Assembly: GCF_964340395.1 (NCBI RefSeq)
Contig: NC_135569.1
Coordinates: 15,322,519-15,386,518, forward strand
Source: Glandiceps talaboti
Lineage: Eukaryota > Hemichordata > Enteropneusta > Spengelidae
DNA: 64,000 bases
Direction: 5' to 3'
The translations under genes were made by a program, and so were the position numbers. Below the pieces are notes generated by a model. The model did no database searches. It saw nothing but the letters and a program-made list of their open reading frames with translations, and was not told where the DNA came from. Shown here piece after piece: positions 34,701-46,502 of the stretch. Each line of letters starts with the position of its first letter. Within the stretch, counting starts at the first letter, position 1.

Positions 34701-35500
34701 AAGTGTGGGATTTGCAAGGAGAGGTTGGATCGTAATCTATACTTGGAGATACTTAGCCAACTCCATTCAATTGTGGTTTGGCGCAGGAACAGCATCCCTT
34801 GATCACCCATGGGGAGTATTCTGGAATAGGGCTCAATCATTTGGTCACCTTGCCAAAATAAACCACATGCTAGCATTGAAAGGGTTCTGGAAAATTCATT
34901 AAACGGAATAATTTTTAACCGACACAATATGCACATTATGCAAGTTTTTCGATTTGCCAATCCCCTCTCAGCGCAACGGAGGATGTTTTTAGACATGGTA
35001 TTTTTTACAAGTATGTAAGTAATGTTTATGATAGTCCATATATGCTTTTCAAGTTACATTTTAAAGTTCCACAGATGCCGGATCGGAGAACTAGAAAGTT
35101 TACAAACCTGATGCCAGTAAATTTAATGTTTTTAAACACTGTGCCGTTCACAGATGTACATGTATAACAACGTATAGTGGTCTTTGTTGTAGTATTTTGA
35201 ATATTGACTTTATTTTATCAAATTTAATTTTCCAGATTGTCCACCTGACAATATTGATTTTATATATTTGCCTCGTAATGTATTTTAGATATAGTATTTT
35301 ATTTGCCACAAACTCAAAATCATATCAACATAACAAGAGAGAAAGTACAAAAGACAGTGGAATAAATATTACAATTAAACTGATGGATGAATACAGAGTT
35401 TATGACTGGACCACAGAAATAGTTTGAAACAAACTAGTCAAGTTTGTGGCCCATACTACAATTGATTAAACAAATAAAATAATCAAAGCAAAAACAAAAA
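34701..35500. other. Unassigned sequence, possibly old retroelement tail
   Basis: Short ORFs on both strands (34664-34996 minus, 35197-35427 plus) have no recognised domain. The end aagtttgtggcccatactac then aattgattaaacaaataaaa resembles a retroelement 3' tail on the plus strand, abutting the minus-strand LINE tail. Confidence 0.3.
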
Positions 35501-35618
35501 CAAATTTGAAATTAAAACAAAAACAAACAAAAAACAAACAAACAAAACAAAACGCGTTCTCATCAAAAAAAATTATAACAACTGGCATTAAATGCAATGT
35601 AAGGTAGAAAAAGCTGAA

Positions 35619-36278
35619 TTAATTTTGTAACAAATACTGTTTTAACTGAGATTTAAAAGTAGTCCTGGATTGTATTTTTTTCAATTCTTCAGGTAAGGAG
35701 TTCCAATGTTTTGCAGCTGCATACTGAAAATTGTGTTGCGTCAAAGTAAGATTTACTTTTGGAATGTAAAAGTTATCTCTCGTTGTATTCCGAGTGTGAT
35801 ACGTATTTAGTGGTGTGTTGAAATAGTCGTTAACTGTTTGCGGGAAGTGACCGGCCCTCAAATCAAAAATAAATAAAGAAGTATTAAATTTGCATTGCTG
35901 GTGGACACTTAGAATTCCTAGTTGCTGAAAAAGAGGGGAGGAGGGAGCATCAATATTTGAAAAAGTTATAAAGCGAATAACTTTCTTTTGAAGGTTTAAG
36001 ATAGGCTTGAAAAATGTATTGTATGTATTGCCCCATATCGCTATACAATATGAGATATGGGGCAAGATCATAGAGTTATACAGCAGAAGAAGAGTAGATT
36101 TAGGTACGTAATAGCGAATTTTGGAAATTATGCCAATAATTGGAGAAATTGCTTTCCTAACTTTTTCAATGTGTGATGTCCAAAGCATATTTTGATCTAA
36201 ACACACGCCAAGATAATTGGTTGACGTTACTTGTGAAATTTGTGAGCGATTGATGCCCAGACTTCCCTCCGTTTTCAT
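35619..36278 (-). pseudogene. LINE reverse transcriptase C-terminal region
   Basis: 219 codons including TSTNYLGVCLDQNMLWTSHI, LLLLYNSMILPHISYCIAIW and HWNSLPEELKKIQS, the usual end of CR1/Jockey ORF2, with stop at 35619. It overlaps the preceding frame by about 110 bases, the signature of one frameshift. Confidence 0.85.
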
Positions 36279-37701
36279 GCACCAATCTTTGCGAAGTCTT
36301 AATAATCATGAAATTAGTTTTTTCTACATTGATAGTGAGCCTATTGGCGTCGCACCAGTCACAGACTTTCCTGAAGTCGAAATGGAGTTGATCAAGCTGA
36401 ATTATATTTGAGGGATTGTTGATAAATTGAATCAAGTTTGTGTCGTTGGCAAATAATCGAAATTCAAATGCATCAGTAGCGTTCACAATATCATTGATGT
36501 ATAACAGAAAGAGAAGGGGGCCTAAAATTGAGCCTTGTGGTACTCCACATTGTATTTCGTTATATGGCGAGGTAACATTATTTATACAGACACACTGCTT
36601 ACGCTGGGAGAGATAACTTTTAAACCAAAGTAAAGGCAAGCCTCTGACACCATAGTGACTCAGTTTCTGTAGAAGAATACTATGGTCTATTGTGTCAAAG
36701 GCTTTCCGCAAATCAATGAATATACCACATGTCAGATATCCATTGTCCAGCTTATTAGCAATACCAGTGATCAGGTCAACCAGGGCAAGCTTAGTACTGT
36801 GTTTTTTCCTGAAACCAAACTGAGTTTTGATGAGGATGTTGTATTTTTCAAGATATTTAACAAGTTGATGATTGACAATAGATTCAAACACTTTACTGAT
36901 TACGGGCAAAATTGAAATGGGGCGATAATTGCCAACATCGCATGGCGAATCTTTTTTATAAATAGGTATTACCTTGGCAATCTTAAGTAGACTTGGAAAA
37001 ATACCATTGTTGAGAGAACAGTTAATTATATGTGTGAGAGGGCATGCAATAATGTGAGCAGCGTGTATAACTAAGAGGGGATTAATTGTGTCCTGACCGG
37101 TAGCTTTGCGGGGATCAAGCTTGAATATTTCTCCAAGGACGTCTTCTTCAGACACGGGGTGAAAGAAAAAGGAGTTGAGGTAGTTCCCATCCAGGTATTG
37201 TCTAAAGTCTTTGTTGCTTGTAATCTTTTGAGCAAGATTGGGCCCAATACCAGTGAAATAATTATTGAATTCTTGAGCAATATCTCTTGTATCTGTTAAG
37301 CATGTGTTTCTAGGGTTGTTTGTAGTTAATTTATCGGGAGTACATTTGGTATGTGTTTTGTTCAACATCTCTTTAATAATAAGCCAAGTTTTGTTGGTGT
37401 TGCCAGAGGCATTTGAAATTTTATTGGTGTAGTAGTTTTTCTTAGCCAACCTAAGGAGCTTCGTCAATGTATTCCTGTACCTAGTATACTTATTTTTAAT
37501 TTGGTTATTCCTTGGGTGATTTTTCATTTTCGAGAAAAGTTTATGTTTCGTATGTATGGATGTAAATAAGCCCTTTGTGATCCAGGGTCTTTTAATTGAC
37601 TTTTGTGTTCTTGTAAATGTTTTTATTCGAAGATGTCTTCTGATAACAGTATGAAATAAATCATTAAAAATATTGTATGCTTCAGACGGATCTTCGCACA
37701 T
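36166..37701 (-). pseudogene. LINE reverse transcriptase domain with altered catalytic box
   Basis: 511 codons. Motifs: KVIPIYKKDSPCDVGNYRPI, FGFRKKHSTKLA, CGIFIDLRKAFDTIDH, CGVPQGSILGPLLFLLYIND, and the box FANDTN. Active elements have FADDTN, so the second metal-binding Asp is Asn. The frame shifts near 36280 and the protein continues in 35619-36278. Confidence 0.88.
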
Positions 37702-37713
37702 GTGGACTGGTTG

Positions 37714-38658
37714 CTAGGATACATTGCTTAGGTCAGCTAAGAAGGCCTCTTTGTTGTAATTCCTGAAATCGTAGGTGTGTGTTTTGGTACTGTTTTCAAA
37801 AACGTGATGCAGACTTTTAATAATGCCGAAAATTGGATAGTGGTCTGAAATGTCTGTTTCAATTGTACCGGACTCAATAAAGTGGTCAGTAATATTTGTC
37901 ACCAGGTGATCTATTACCGTGTGTGTGGTGTTAGTAACTCTGGTAGGGGTGTTAATTAATTGTGTCATATTCAGGAGAGTATTGTAATGAGTAACGGGTG
38001 GGCTATCTAAAGATGTGTCAATCTTCATATCGCCAAGGAGAATACAATCACGCCCGTTCACTGACACCTGATCAAGGCATGCTTCTAAACTGTCAATGAA
38101 TTCATTAAAAGGTGTGTTGGGTCTTCTGTAGATAACGCCTATAACAATCTTTTTGTTGTTGATCATAGTTTCCCCAAAGATGGATTCGCAGTGATTAATT
38201 TTACATGTGTTAATGCGAGAGAAGGACAACGAGTTGTGAAAATACAGAGCGACTCCACCACCTTGTGAGGCTTCACGATTACAAGTAACGAAAGTATAGG
38301 AAGGCAAATCATAAAGACAGCAATTTGAATCGGGATGTAACCATGTTTCCGTTAGAGCTATAAAAAGAAAATTTTCATCTAACATGCTTAGAAAGTTAAC
38401 AAAGCTATCAAAGTTTTTTGTAAGGGATCTGACATTGCAATGTAGGAAAGAACATGAACTGTTTAAAAGATTTCGATCAGAATTGAACTGGTTGACTGTG
38501 CAAGACTTGCAGCTGTATTTGACTATGACTTCTTCGTTCATCATGAAATGGCTGACATACTTAGAGAATAAGTAATCGAAAAATGTGTTTTTAATGTGCA
38601 TTAAGTTAGTTTTGTTTGTTTGATATGCTTGTGTGTTTTGTATTCTTGAATTTTGCAT
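37714..38658 (-). pseudogene. LINE endonuclease domain
   Basis: 314 codons. Endonuclease motifs in order: SFLHCNVRSLTKN, ALTETWLHPDS, GGGVALYFHNSLS, GVIYRRPN, ILLGDMKIDTSL, VIDHLVTN and SDHYPIFG. The catalytic GD(F/M)N is GDMK here, replacing the conserved Asn by Lys, so nicking activity is doubtful. The frame ends at a TAG directly before the RT domain. Confidence 0.85.
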
Positions 38659-38705
38659 TTTTAGGAGCCTGTAAATGGGCCTTCCGTGAAATAAATAAAT
38701 AAACT
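38640..38705 (+). other. LINE-like 3' tail motif on the opposite strand
   Basis: Taggagcctgtaaatgggcc then ttccgtgaaataaataaata resembles the 3' tail at 59545-59810 (aaggagcctgtcaatgggac...aaatgaaatg) but lies at the 5' end of the minus-strand LINE. Probably the remnant of a second, plus-strand LINE. Confidence 0.45.
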
Positions 38706-39279
38706 ATATGTCAACGAGTTGAGTAATTGGTAACAAAATACACTACACCTTATTATTCCAAGACAATAGCCCCCGTCACCACGTCCTGGTTTTCACATAA
38801 TTTTACACTTTCATTCAAACGGGGGTCGACACATACATTCATAATTCATCAACAATACCGGTGCTTATCCGTCATTGCACGCATTTAGCGAGGAACGCTA
38901 CAGTCTGTACCTTCATTACACAGTGTTCACCCCCTGTGCACGTTACATAAGTTTGTATTCCTGCAGCTGTAAAATAAAAGAATGTGGAGAAATCAACTCC
39001 GGACTTTTGATTGGTTGTCTGTCAAATGTAACACGTGTACTCCCTGTCAAGTGATTGACCAATTTGAAACAAACAACACCTAACTAGTCTTACAAACACA
39101 ATAGTTTTCCCTGCCACCACCTTTAAAGTGCACCTGGAGGGGTAGAGGAAAATTTTGATCCTCTAGGTCTGATTGGTTCATGGTTCTCGACAGGAATCTA
39201 ACATCTTGGGTTGGGTATATAAATGACGCGTGATACATTTTCAAACTGTCTTTGCGACTCCAGCAAACGATAAAGAAAG
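38706..39279. promoter_or_regulatory. Upstream region of the 39280 ORF with TATA and CCAAT-like boxes
   Basis: TATATAAA at about 39216-39223 lies 60 bases before the ATG. CCAAT-type boxes (gattgg, about 39010 and 39170) lie upstream. The stretch 38770-38850 has ccccgt/acgggg inverted segments. TATA plus CCAAT suggests a regulated Pol II promoter. Confidence 0.4.
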
Positions 39280-39921
39280 ATGGATACTGGTATTGTGCTG
39301 CTCACCCTGGTCTATGTCGTCATAGTATATGTCCGAAGCCTTGTACTGCTGAGAGTGGATGATAGAAGAATATTCCGATGTTTGGTATGGGTCCTGGATG
39401 CTGTATGCTGTCTACTTCGCTCACTGGTCGAAAAGAGGAAGTTGGAAGGAAAAATTGCAATGTGTATCACCGTATGGATGCTGTGTTTGCTTCAGATGTT
39501 TGTTCGCCGTTTAATAGAGACTGTTCGAGAATGGAAGTCAATGGTTTGCGTATTGGTTCGTCAATTTATCATGGTTTGGTCCCTGCGAGAACGTCGACGG
39601 ATGGTATATGAGATAAGTCGGTTTGCAATGTTTGTTCTTTCTGCTGCATTTGGGCCCGTTGTATGGGAATGGGGGCCATGGTGGCAATTTCGGCGCGGTA
39701 CCTTTTTTGGCGGGAGGGTGGCGGCCCGGGTTGACAGGTTAGGATTTAGACGGTTTTGTCAGGAGGAAAATTTGTCATTGGTTGTTCAAGTGGCACAGAC
39801 TGTAATATTCCCCATTTTCGAAAACATTAAGAACGTAAAATACAAATACAAAATACATATCAAAATTTATCTACGAATAAAAAATACAAATCAAAATTTA
39901 TCGAAAAACAAATTTGAATAG
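39280..39921 (+). CDS. Possible intronless gene, Arg/Val-rich membrane protein of 213 aa
   Basis: Open from an ATG 60 bases after a TATA box. The N-terminus (about residues 4-24, TGIVLLTLVYVVIVYVRSLV) could be a membrane segment, followed by alternating hydrophobic and Arg-rich stretches (LRERRRMVYEISRF, GGRVAARVDRLGFRRF). The last 30 residues come from AT-rich sequence (KYKYKIHIKIYLRIKN) and look like read-through. I know no relative. A second frame is open for 77 codons (39378-39611). It could be a young or chance ORF over a real promoter. Confidence 0.35.
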   Translation: MDTGIVLLTLVYVVIVYVRSLVLLRVDDRRIFRCLVWVLDAVCCLLRSLVEKRKLEGKIAMCITVWMLCLLQMFVRRLIETVREWKSMVCVLVRQFIMVWSLRERRRMVYEISRFAMFVLSAAFGPVVWEWGPWWQFRRGTFFGGRVAARVDRLGFRRFCQEENLSLVVQVAQTVIFPIFENIKNVKYKYKIHIKIYLRIKNTNQNLSKNKFE

Positions 39922-40124
39922 ATACGTCATACATAGTCATGTACACAAAGTTGTTCTCGGGTACCCAGATTCCTATAAATTCAGCCACCTCCGGTATACA
40001 CATTTCTTTCACAACCGAAACAATTGTATTTTGCCATGTTCAAATGAAAAAATCATTGATGTTTATATTAGACTATTTACGAAACACAAACTTGAAAACC
40101 ATAATTGCGTATAACCACCGAACA

Positions 40125-40590
40125 CCACTAGTACTTCTATTTAGGGTCCCATACGAAAGTTACCCCAAAACTAGTAAACCAAATGTAAACTTAAAATAGG
40201 TTGTTCCTAGAAATACAGACTGTGCCACTTCTAATTAGGGTTCCCATTCTAAAATTAACAACTTTCGCAAAAACTAGTTAACTAAATGTAAACTTAAAAT
40301 AGATTGTTCCTAGAAATACAGACTGTGCCACTTCTAATTAGGGTTCCCATTCTAAAATTAACAACTTTCGCAAAAACTAGTTAACTAAATGTAAACTTGA
40401 AATAGATTGTTCCTAGAAATACAGACTGTGCCACTTCTAATTAGGGTTCCCATTCTAAAATTAACAACTTTCGCAAAAACTAGTTAACTAAATGTAAACT
40501 TAAAATAGATTGTTTCTAGAAATACTGACTGTGCCACTTCTAATTAGGGTTAAAGTTTTCGCAAAATCTAGTTAGTTAGTTTTTTTTCAA
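40125..40590. repeat. 102-bp minisatellite, about four copies
   Basis: The unit contains gttcctagaaatacagactg, tgccacttctaattagggtt and cgcaaaaactagttaactaa. Gactgtgccacttct recurs near 40219, 40321, 40423 and 40526. The outer copies are more diverged than the inner ones. Confidence 0.93.
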
Positions 40591-40914
40591 GAAATACAAA
40601 GTTGAATCGAAATATTTCTTTCATTAAAATGCTAATCATACAAAATTAAAACCCGTGTATTTTGCTCTGCAGCGCATATTTTTTTCATTCATGTTACAAA
40701 TTTAAGAGTTATTTCCGTAAAGACATTCTTCTTTGAAGATGATGAAAAAGATAAGTTTGTTTACAATATTACAAATATAGCTAATAACCACATAATAACC
40801 AACAATGTGTACCAAATTTATTTTTCGTTTTGTGATGGTCAGAAAATTCATAAATTACAATACAAAATAATGTCACCGCTTCAGTTATACCCATGATATA
40901 GTAATCAAATATAT
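40591..40914. other. AT-rich spacer between two tandem arrays
   Basis: No gene or repeat is seen. Confidence 0.5.
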
Positions 40915-43900
40915 GTGTCTCAAAACCAAATTAAGGCCTATGATCTCATCTTTTTGGTCAAAATTAAGTCTATCATTAGATTAAGATGTATTCTTGATGT
41001 GTTTATCTCATCAGTGATATGCAAATTAGTGCCTAATAATGTGTCTTTTTGGTCAAAAATCTATCATTAGATTAAGATGTACTCTTGATGTGTTTATCTC
41101 ATCAGTGATAGTCAAATTAGGGCTAAAAAGACTAAAAATAAAAGAAAGGCTATAACAAGATGATCCAATCAGTAATGTGCAAATTAGTGCCTAATGTGTC
41201 TTTTTTGTCAAAAATCTATCATTAGATTAAGATGTATTCTTGATGCGTTTATCTCATCAGTGATATGCAAATTAGGGCTAAAAAGACTAAAACTAAAAGT
41301 CTATATTTACAAAATGTCTATAAGATAATCCAATCAGTAATATGCAAATTAGTGCCTAATAATGTGTCGTTTTGGTCAAAAATCTATCATTAGATTAAGA
41401 TGTACTCTTGATGTGTTTATCTCATCAGTGATATTCCAATTAGGGCTTAAAAGACTAAAAATAAAAGAGTCTATAACAAGTTGATCCAATCAGTAATATG
41501 CAAATTAGTGCCTAAAATGTGTCTTTTTGGTCAAAAATCTATCATTAGATTAATATGCATTCTTGATGTGTTTATCTCATCAGTGATATGCAAATTAAGG
41601 CTAAAAAGACTAACACTGAGTCTATATTTACAAAAAGTCAATAACAAGATGATCTAATCAGTAATATGCAAAATAGTACCTAATAATGTGTCTTTTTGGT
41701 CAAAAGTCTATCATTAGATTAAGATGTATTTTTGATGTGGTTATCTCATCAGTGATATGCAAATTAGGGCTAAAAAGACTAAAAATAAGTCTATATTCAT
41801 AAAAAGTCTATAACAAGATGATCCAATCAGTAATATGCAAAGTAGTGCCTAAAATTGTGTCGTTTTGGTCAAAAGTCTATCATTAGATTAAGATGTATTG
41901 TTGATGTTTATCTCATCAGTGATATGCAAATTAGGGCTAAAAAGACTAAAAATAAAAGAAAGTCTATAACAAGATGATCCAATCAGTAATATGCAAATTA
42001 GTGCCTAATAATGTGTCTTTTTGATCAAAAATCTATCATTAGATTAAGATGTATTCTGGATGTGTTTATCTCATCAGTGATATGCAAATTAGGGCTTAGA
42101 AGACTAAAAATAAAAGAAAGTCTATAACAAGATGATCCAATCAGTAATATGCAAATTAGTGCCTAATATGTCTTTTTGGTCAAAATTCTATCATTAGATT
42201 AAGATGTATTCTTGATGTGTTTATCTCATCACTGATATGCAAATTAGGGCTAAAAAGACTAAAAATAAAAGTCTATATTCATAAAAAGTCTATAACAAGA
42301 TGATCCAATCAGTAATATGCAAATTAGTGCCTAAAATTGTGTAGTTTTGGTCAAAAGTCTATCATTAGATTAAGATGTACTCTTGATGTGTTTATCTCAT
42401 CAGTGATATGCAAATTAGGGCTTAGAAGACTAAAAATAAAAGAAAGTCTATAACAAGATGATCCAATCAGTAATATGCAAATTAGTGCCTAATATGTCTT
42501 TTTGGTCAAAATTCTATCATTAGATTAAGATGTATTCTTGATGTGTTTATCTCATCACTGATATGCAAATTAGGGCTAAAAAGACTAAAAATAAAAGTCT
42601 ATATTCATAAAAAGTCTATAACAAGATGATCCAATCAGTAATATGCAAATTAGTGCCTAAAATTGTGTCGTTTTGGTCAAAAGTCTATCATTAGATTAAG
42701 ATGTACTCTTGATGTGTTTATCTCATCAGTGATATTCAAATTAGGGCTTAAAAGACTAAAAATAAAAGAAAGTCTATAACAAGTTGATCCAATCAGTAAT
42801 ATGCAAATTAGTGCCTAAAATGTGTCTTTTTGGTCAAAAATCTATCATTAGATTAATATGCATTCTTGATGTGTTTATCTCATCAGTGATATGCAAATTA
42901 AGGCTAAAAAGACTAACACTGAGTCTATATTTACAAAAAGTCAATAACAAGATGATCTAATCAGTAATATGCAAAATAGTACCTAATAATGTGTCTTTTT
43001 GGTCAAAAGTCTATCATTAGATTAAGATGTATTTTTGATGTGGTTATCTCATCAGTGATATGCAAATTAGGGCTAAAAAGACTAAAAATAAGTCTATATT
43101 CATAAAAAGTCTATAACAAGATGATCCAATCAGTAATATGCAAATTAGTGCCTAAAATTGTGTCGTTTTGGTCAAAAGTCTATCATTAGATTAAGATGTA
43201 TTGTTGATGTTTATCTCATCAGTGATATGCAAATTAGGGCTAAAAAGACTAAAAATAAAAGAAAGTCTATAACAAGATGATCCAATCAGTAATATGCAAA
43301 TTAGTGCCTAAAAATGTGTCTTTTTGGTCAAAAGTCTATCATTAGATTAAGATGTATTCTTGATGTGTTTATCTCATCACTGATATGCAAATTAGAGCTA
43401 AAAAGACTAAAACTAAAAGTCTATATTTACAAAATGTCTATAAGATAATCCAATCCGTAATATGCAAATTAGTGCCTAATAATGTGTCGTTTTGGTCAAA
43501 AACCTATCATTAGATTAATATGTACTCTTGATGTGTTTATCTCATCAGTGATATTCAAATTAGGGCTTAAAAGACTAAAACTAAGTCTATATTTACAAAA
43601 AGTCTATAACAAGATGATCCAATCAGTAATATGCAAATTAGTGCCTAATAATGTGTCTTTTTGGTCAAAAGTCTATCATTAGATTAAGATGTATTCTTGA
43701 TGTGGTTATCTCATCAGTGATATGCAAATTAGGGCTAAAAAGACTAAAAATAAAAGTCTATATTTACAAAAAGTCTATAACAAGATGATCCAATCAGTAA
43801 TATGCAAATTAGTGCCTAAAATTGTGTCGTTTTGGTCAAAAGTCTATCATTAGATTAAGATGTATTGTTGATGTTTATCTCATCAGTGATATGCAAATTA

Positions 43901-44240
43901 GGGCTTAAAAGACTAAAAATAAAAGAAAGTCTATAACAAGATGATCCAATCAGTAATATGCAAATTAGTGCCTAATAATGTGTCTTTTTGGTCAAAAGTC
44001 TATCATTAGATTAAGATGTACTCTTGATGTGTTTATCTCATCAGTGATATGCAAATTAGGGCTAAAAAGACTCAAACTAAAAGAAAGTCTATAACAAGAT
44101 GATCCAATCAGTAATATGCAAATTAGTGCCTAATAATATGTCTTTTTGGTCAAAATTCTATCATTAGATTAAGATGTATTCTTGATGTGTTTATCTCATC
44201 AGTGATATGCAAATTAGGGCTAAAAAGACTAAAACTAAAA
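40915..44240. repeat. 3.3-kb satellite of ~155-175-bp dimeric units rich in octamer (ATGCAAAT) motifs
   Basis: About 21 units, each marked by tctatcattagattaagatg. Each has two related halves: tcatcagtgatatgcaaatt then agggctaaaaagact, and ccaatcagtaatatgcaaat then tagtgcctaa. So the unit is an old dimer. I count about 32 intact ATGCAAAT octamers, all in the same orientation. Units differ by optional segments (aaaataaaagaaagtct, tatatttacaaaaagtct), and blocks of units are repeated in order (about 41370-41960 resembles 42690-43280), showing higher-order duplication. Confidence 0.95.
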
Positions 44241-44682
44241 CATGTCATTTGGAAAATATGCCATATTTGTTATCAAAAATCAATATTTTCTGCATAATTA
44301 ATCTTAAAACAAGCTTTAGTTTGAAACCTGACCTTGAGCAATTACAAATTACTCCCAAGGACTATACGGGGAAGGTCTGCTGTAAAGTCTGTATGCATAT
44401 GTCATAAGGTACATGTACATGTATGATATAGGGTATATACTTTTCTAGGCGAGAAGATTTTGGATAACCCTGCCCATCTAGACTGGTTGATTTTATTTTA
44501 ATTGTAGTTCAAAATATTGATATATTTTTCAAAATAATTCTTACAATTGCTAAAAGTAAGATTTCATTTCTCAAAAAATTAATTATTTTTGATCAGTTTT
44601 TAGGTATTACATCATATGAATTACCGTCTGCATGTATTATAGACCTGTATAGTATGTATTTTGAGTGATACAGTTGGTATAA
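44241..44682. other. AT-rich spacer right of the satellite
   Basis: No gene seen. Confidence 0.5.
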
Positions 44683-45275
44683 GAAAGAGTCAGACCATTT
44701 TTAGGGTGTGTAGTATGACAACAGTTTGGTTTTTGGGGGTTTCAACATAGCCTCCCTATGTCATTTCACAAAGAGTTGCCCACCTCATCCTGGGATATAT
44801 GGTCATGTCAACAAAATTAATGAAAGTAGTTTATTTTGCCAATACTAGTTCAAAGAAGCACACTTTAGATAAATTTTCTTTGCCGGCCCTACTATTAAAT
44901 TCTATCTTAATAACAATAATGATAATAATAATAATAATAACTTTAGGGTAATAATAATAACATATAATAAATAATCACTAATAAGTAATAAGTACTAATA
45001 TAATAAATACTAATGTATGATAAATACTAATATATAATAAATACTAATATATAGTAAATAAGCACATAATTAGGCACCAATGACTGTTAATTTCTAATTC
45101 TCCTTTCATAATTAATTGCACTTAAAGTTGAAATAGTATTGGCATTATGGATTACTCTCATTAAACATGTTCATATGACAGGACAACTCTGTGTGAAATG
45201 ACACTAGGAGGCTTTGCTGAGATCATCAAGTCCTTACTGTTGTCATACTACATGCCCAAAAATAGAGACACTTTC
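44683..45275. mobile_element. Inverted-repeat element, about 590 bp, ~100-bp diverged arms
   Basis: Left arm: gtgtagtatgacaacagt (44708), atgtcatttcacaaagagtt (44759). Right arm carries the inverses (tgtgaaatgacactagg at 45193; actgttgtcatactacatg at 45236). The centre is AT-rich with aataataat runs (44905-45060). No coding. Confidence 0.7.
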
Positions 45276-46092
45276 TAATACCAACTTTATAGCAAAAAAT
45301 AGATACTCTACAGATCTATGATAGATACAGGCGGCAGTTTGTACGATGAAATAGCTAAAAACTGACCAAATTAATTGTCTTTTGGAAAACGAAATCTCAC
45401 TTTTAAGAATTGTAATAATGTTTTGAAATTTATAGATTTATTCTAAGCTGCAACTGAAGCAAAGTCTATCAGTCCAGCTGAGCAGGGTTTTCCAAAGTTT
45501 TCCAGCCCAGAAAAGTATACAAAAAAACACTGCTTTCCAGCAGACCTTTCCCACCTATGGGAGTTGTGCACCCCCCCCCCCCCCAATATTATTTCTGCAA
45601 AAAAAAATTTAATTCTCTGAGATAGGACAAAAATACACATTTTGATAACACATACAAATTCTACCCACTTTATGCAACTTTAGTCAGTTATTATTTCATA
45701 ATCAATTTAATAGTATAAAAATGTTTTTGCTTGACTTATTCTCATTGGCTTTTCTAACCATTGGGGTTGATTTTTCAGGGAGAAACAGTAGAACAATAAA
45801 AAATCAATTAATTATACTGTATTTGCAAATTTATACACACAGTTCTTTCTTTATAGTGGTTTCCCAAACCTGGGCAAGTTTACCTTCGTCAAGATTTGAT
45901 TTCTTCCTTTCACCCCATTTCATAAAAAAATATTGTCTACAAATTATAACCTTGAAAATTTAATATCAACCATATGGGAGCACTTTGGTAAATGTAATTT
46001 ATATTGAATGTATTTCTTCATTATTTATCAATAAAACACAATATATTAACCAAACTGTATTAATACAATTTCCATGCAAGTTTATTTTCAGG
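45276..46092. other. Non-coding spacer with a C15 run
   Basis: The C run is at about 45570-45584. The short ORF 45721-45963 has no recognised motif. Confidence 0.45.
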
Positions 46093-46502
46093 AAGCCAGG
46101 CTCGACAAAGATGGACAAATGATGGAAAATGTGAGTCAAAAAACTTTCTTTTTAATATTTAATATGTTTATACATTGAAAGTTAGATTTAGAAACTTTAT
46201 TTCTATTTGATTATCATGTCTGCAATATAAAATAAATTTAGAAAATACTATAATTGCATTGTGAGTGAATACTTCAATTCTTATACTATTTCTTAAATTT
46301 CTTTCTTTTAGCCTGTGGTGATAAGAAGACCCAAGACTGATCGATGTATTTGATTATTACGATATTAATGTGTATTTTGCATTTATGTATATCTATTAAA
46401 ATGTAATTTATGTATTGAAATGTATTTATAAGTTATTTTATTAGTAGAACTTTTGGAGGAGTTTAGAAGAACAGAAAAACAGTTTCAGCCATCAGCACCA
46501 AG
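46093..46502 (+). CDS. Possible chain of small exons of an unknown gene
   Basis: Three plus-strand segments have good splice contexts: ttattttcag then EARLDKDGQMMEN (46093-46130, donor gtgagt); ttcttttag then PVVIRRPKTDR (46312 on, no clear donor); and ttattttattag then a segment ending VELLEEFRRTEKQFQPSAP (46453-46500, donor gtaagt). The short coding pieces are hydrophilic and uninterrupted. The protein is not recognised and no flanking exons were found. Confidence 0.3.

Larger units (their letters stand above)
35500..38658 (-). mobile_element. CR1/Jockey-superfamily LINE, inactivated, ORF1 not seen
   Basis: A minus-strand non-LTR retrotransposon of about 3.1 kb. It encodes an apurinic-type endonuclease (37714-38658), a reverse transcriptase (36166-37701) and the C-terminal region (35619-36278), followed by a TTTTG-rich tail (35510-35600). 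The endonuclease and RT frames are the same but separated by a TAG at about 37712; the C-terminal region is in another frame. No ORF1 precedes it, so it is 5'-truncated or ORF1 has been lost. Confidence 0.9.

Noticed and set aside
43482-43682. 66-codon ORF in the octamer satellite
   Set aside because: Part of the repeat units and not conserved between them.
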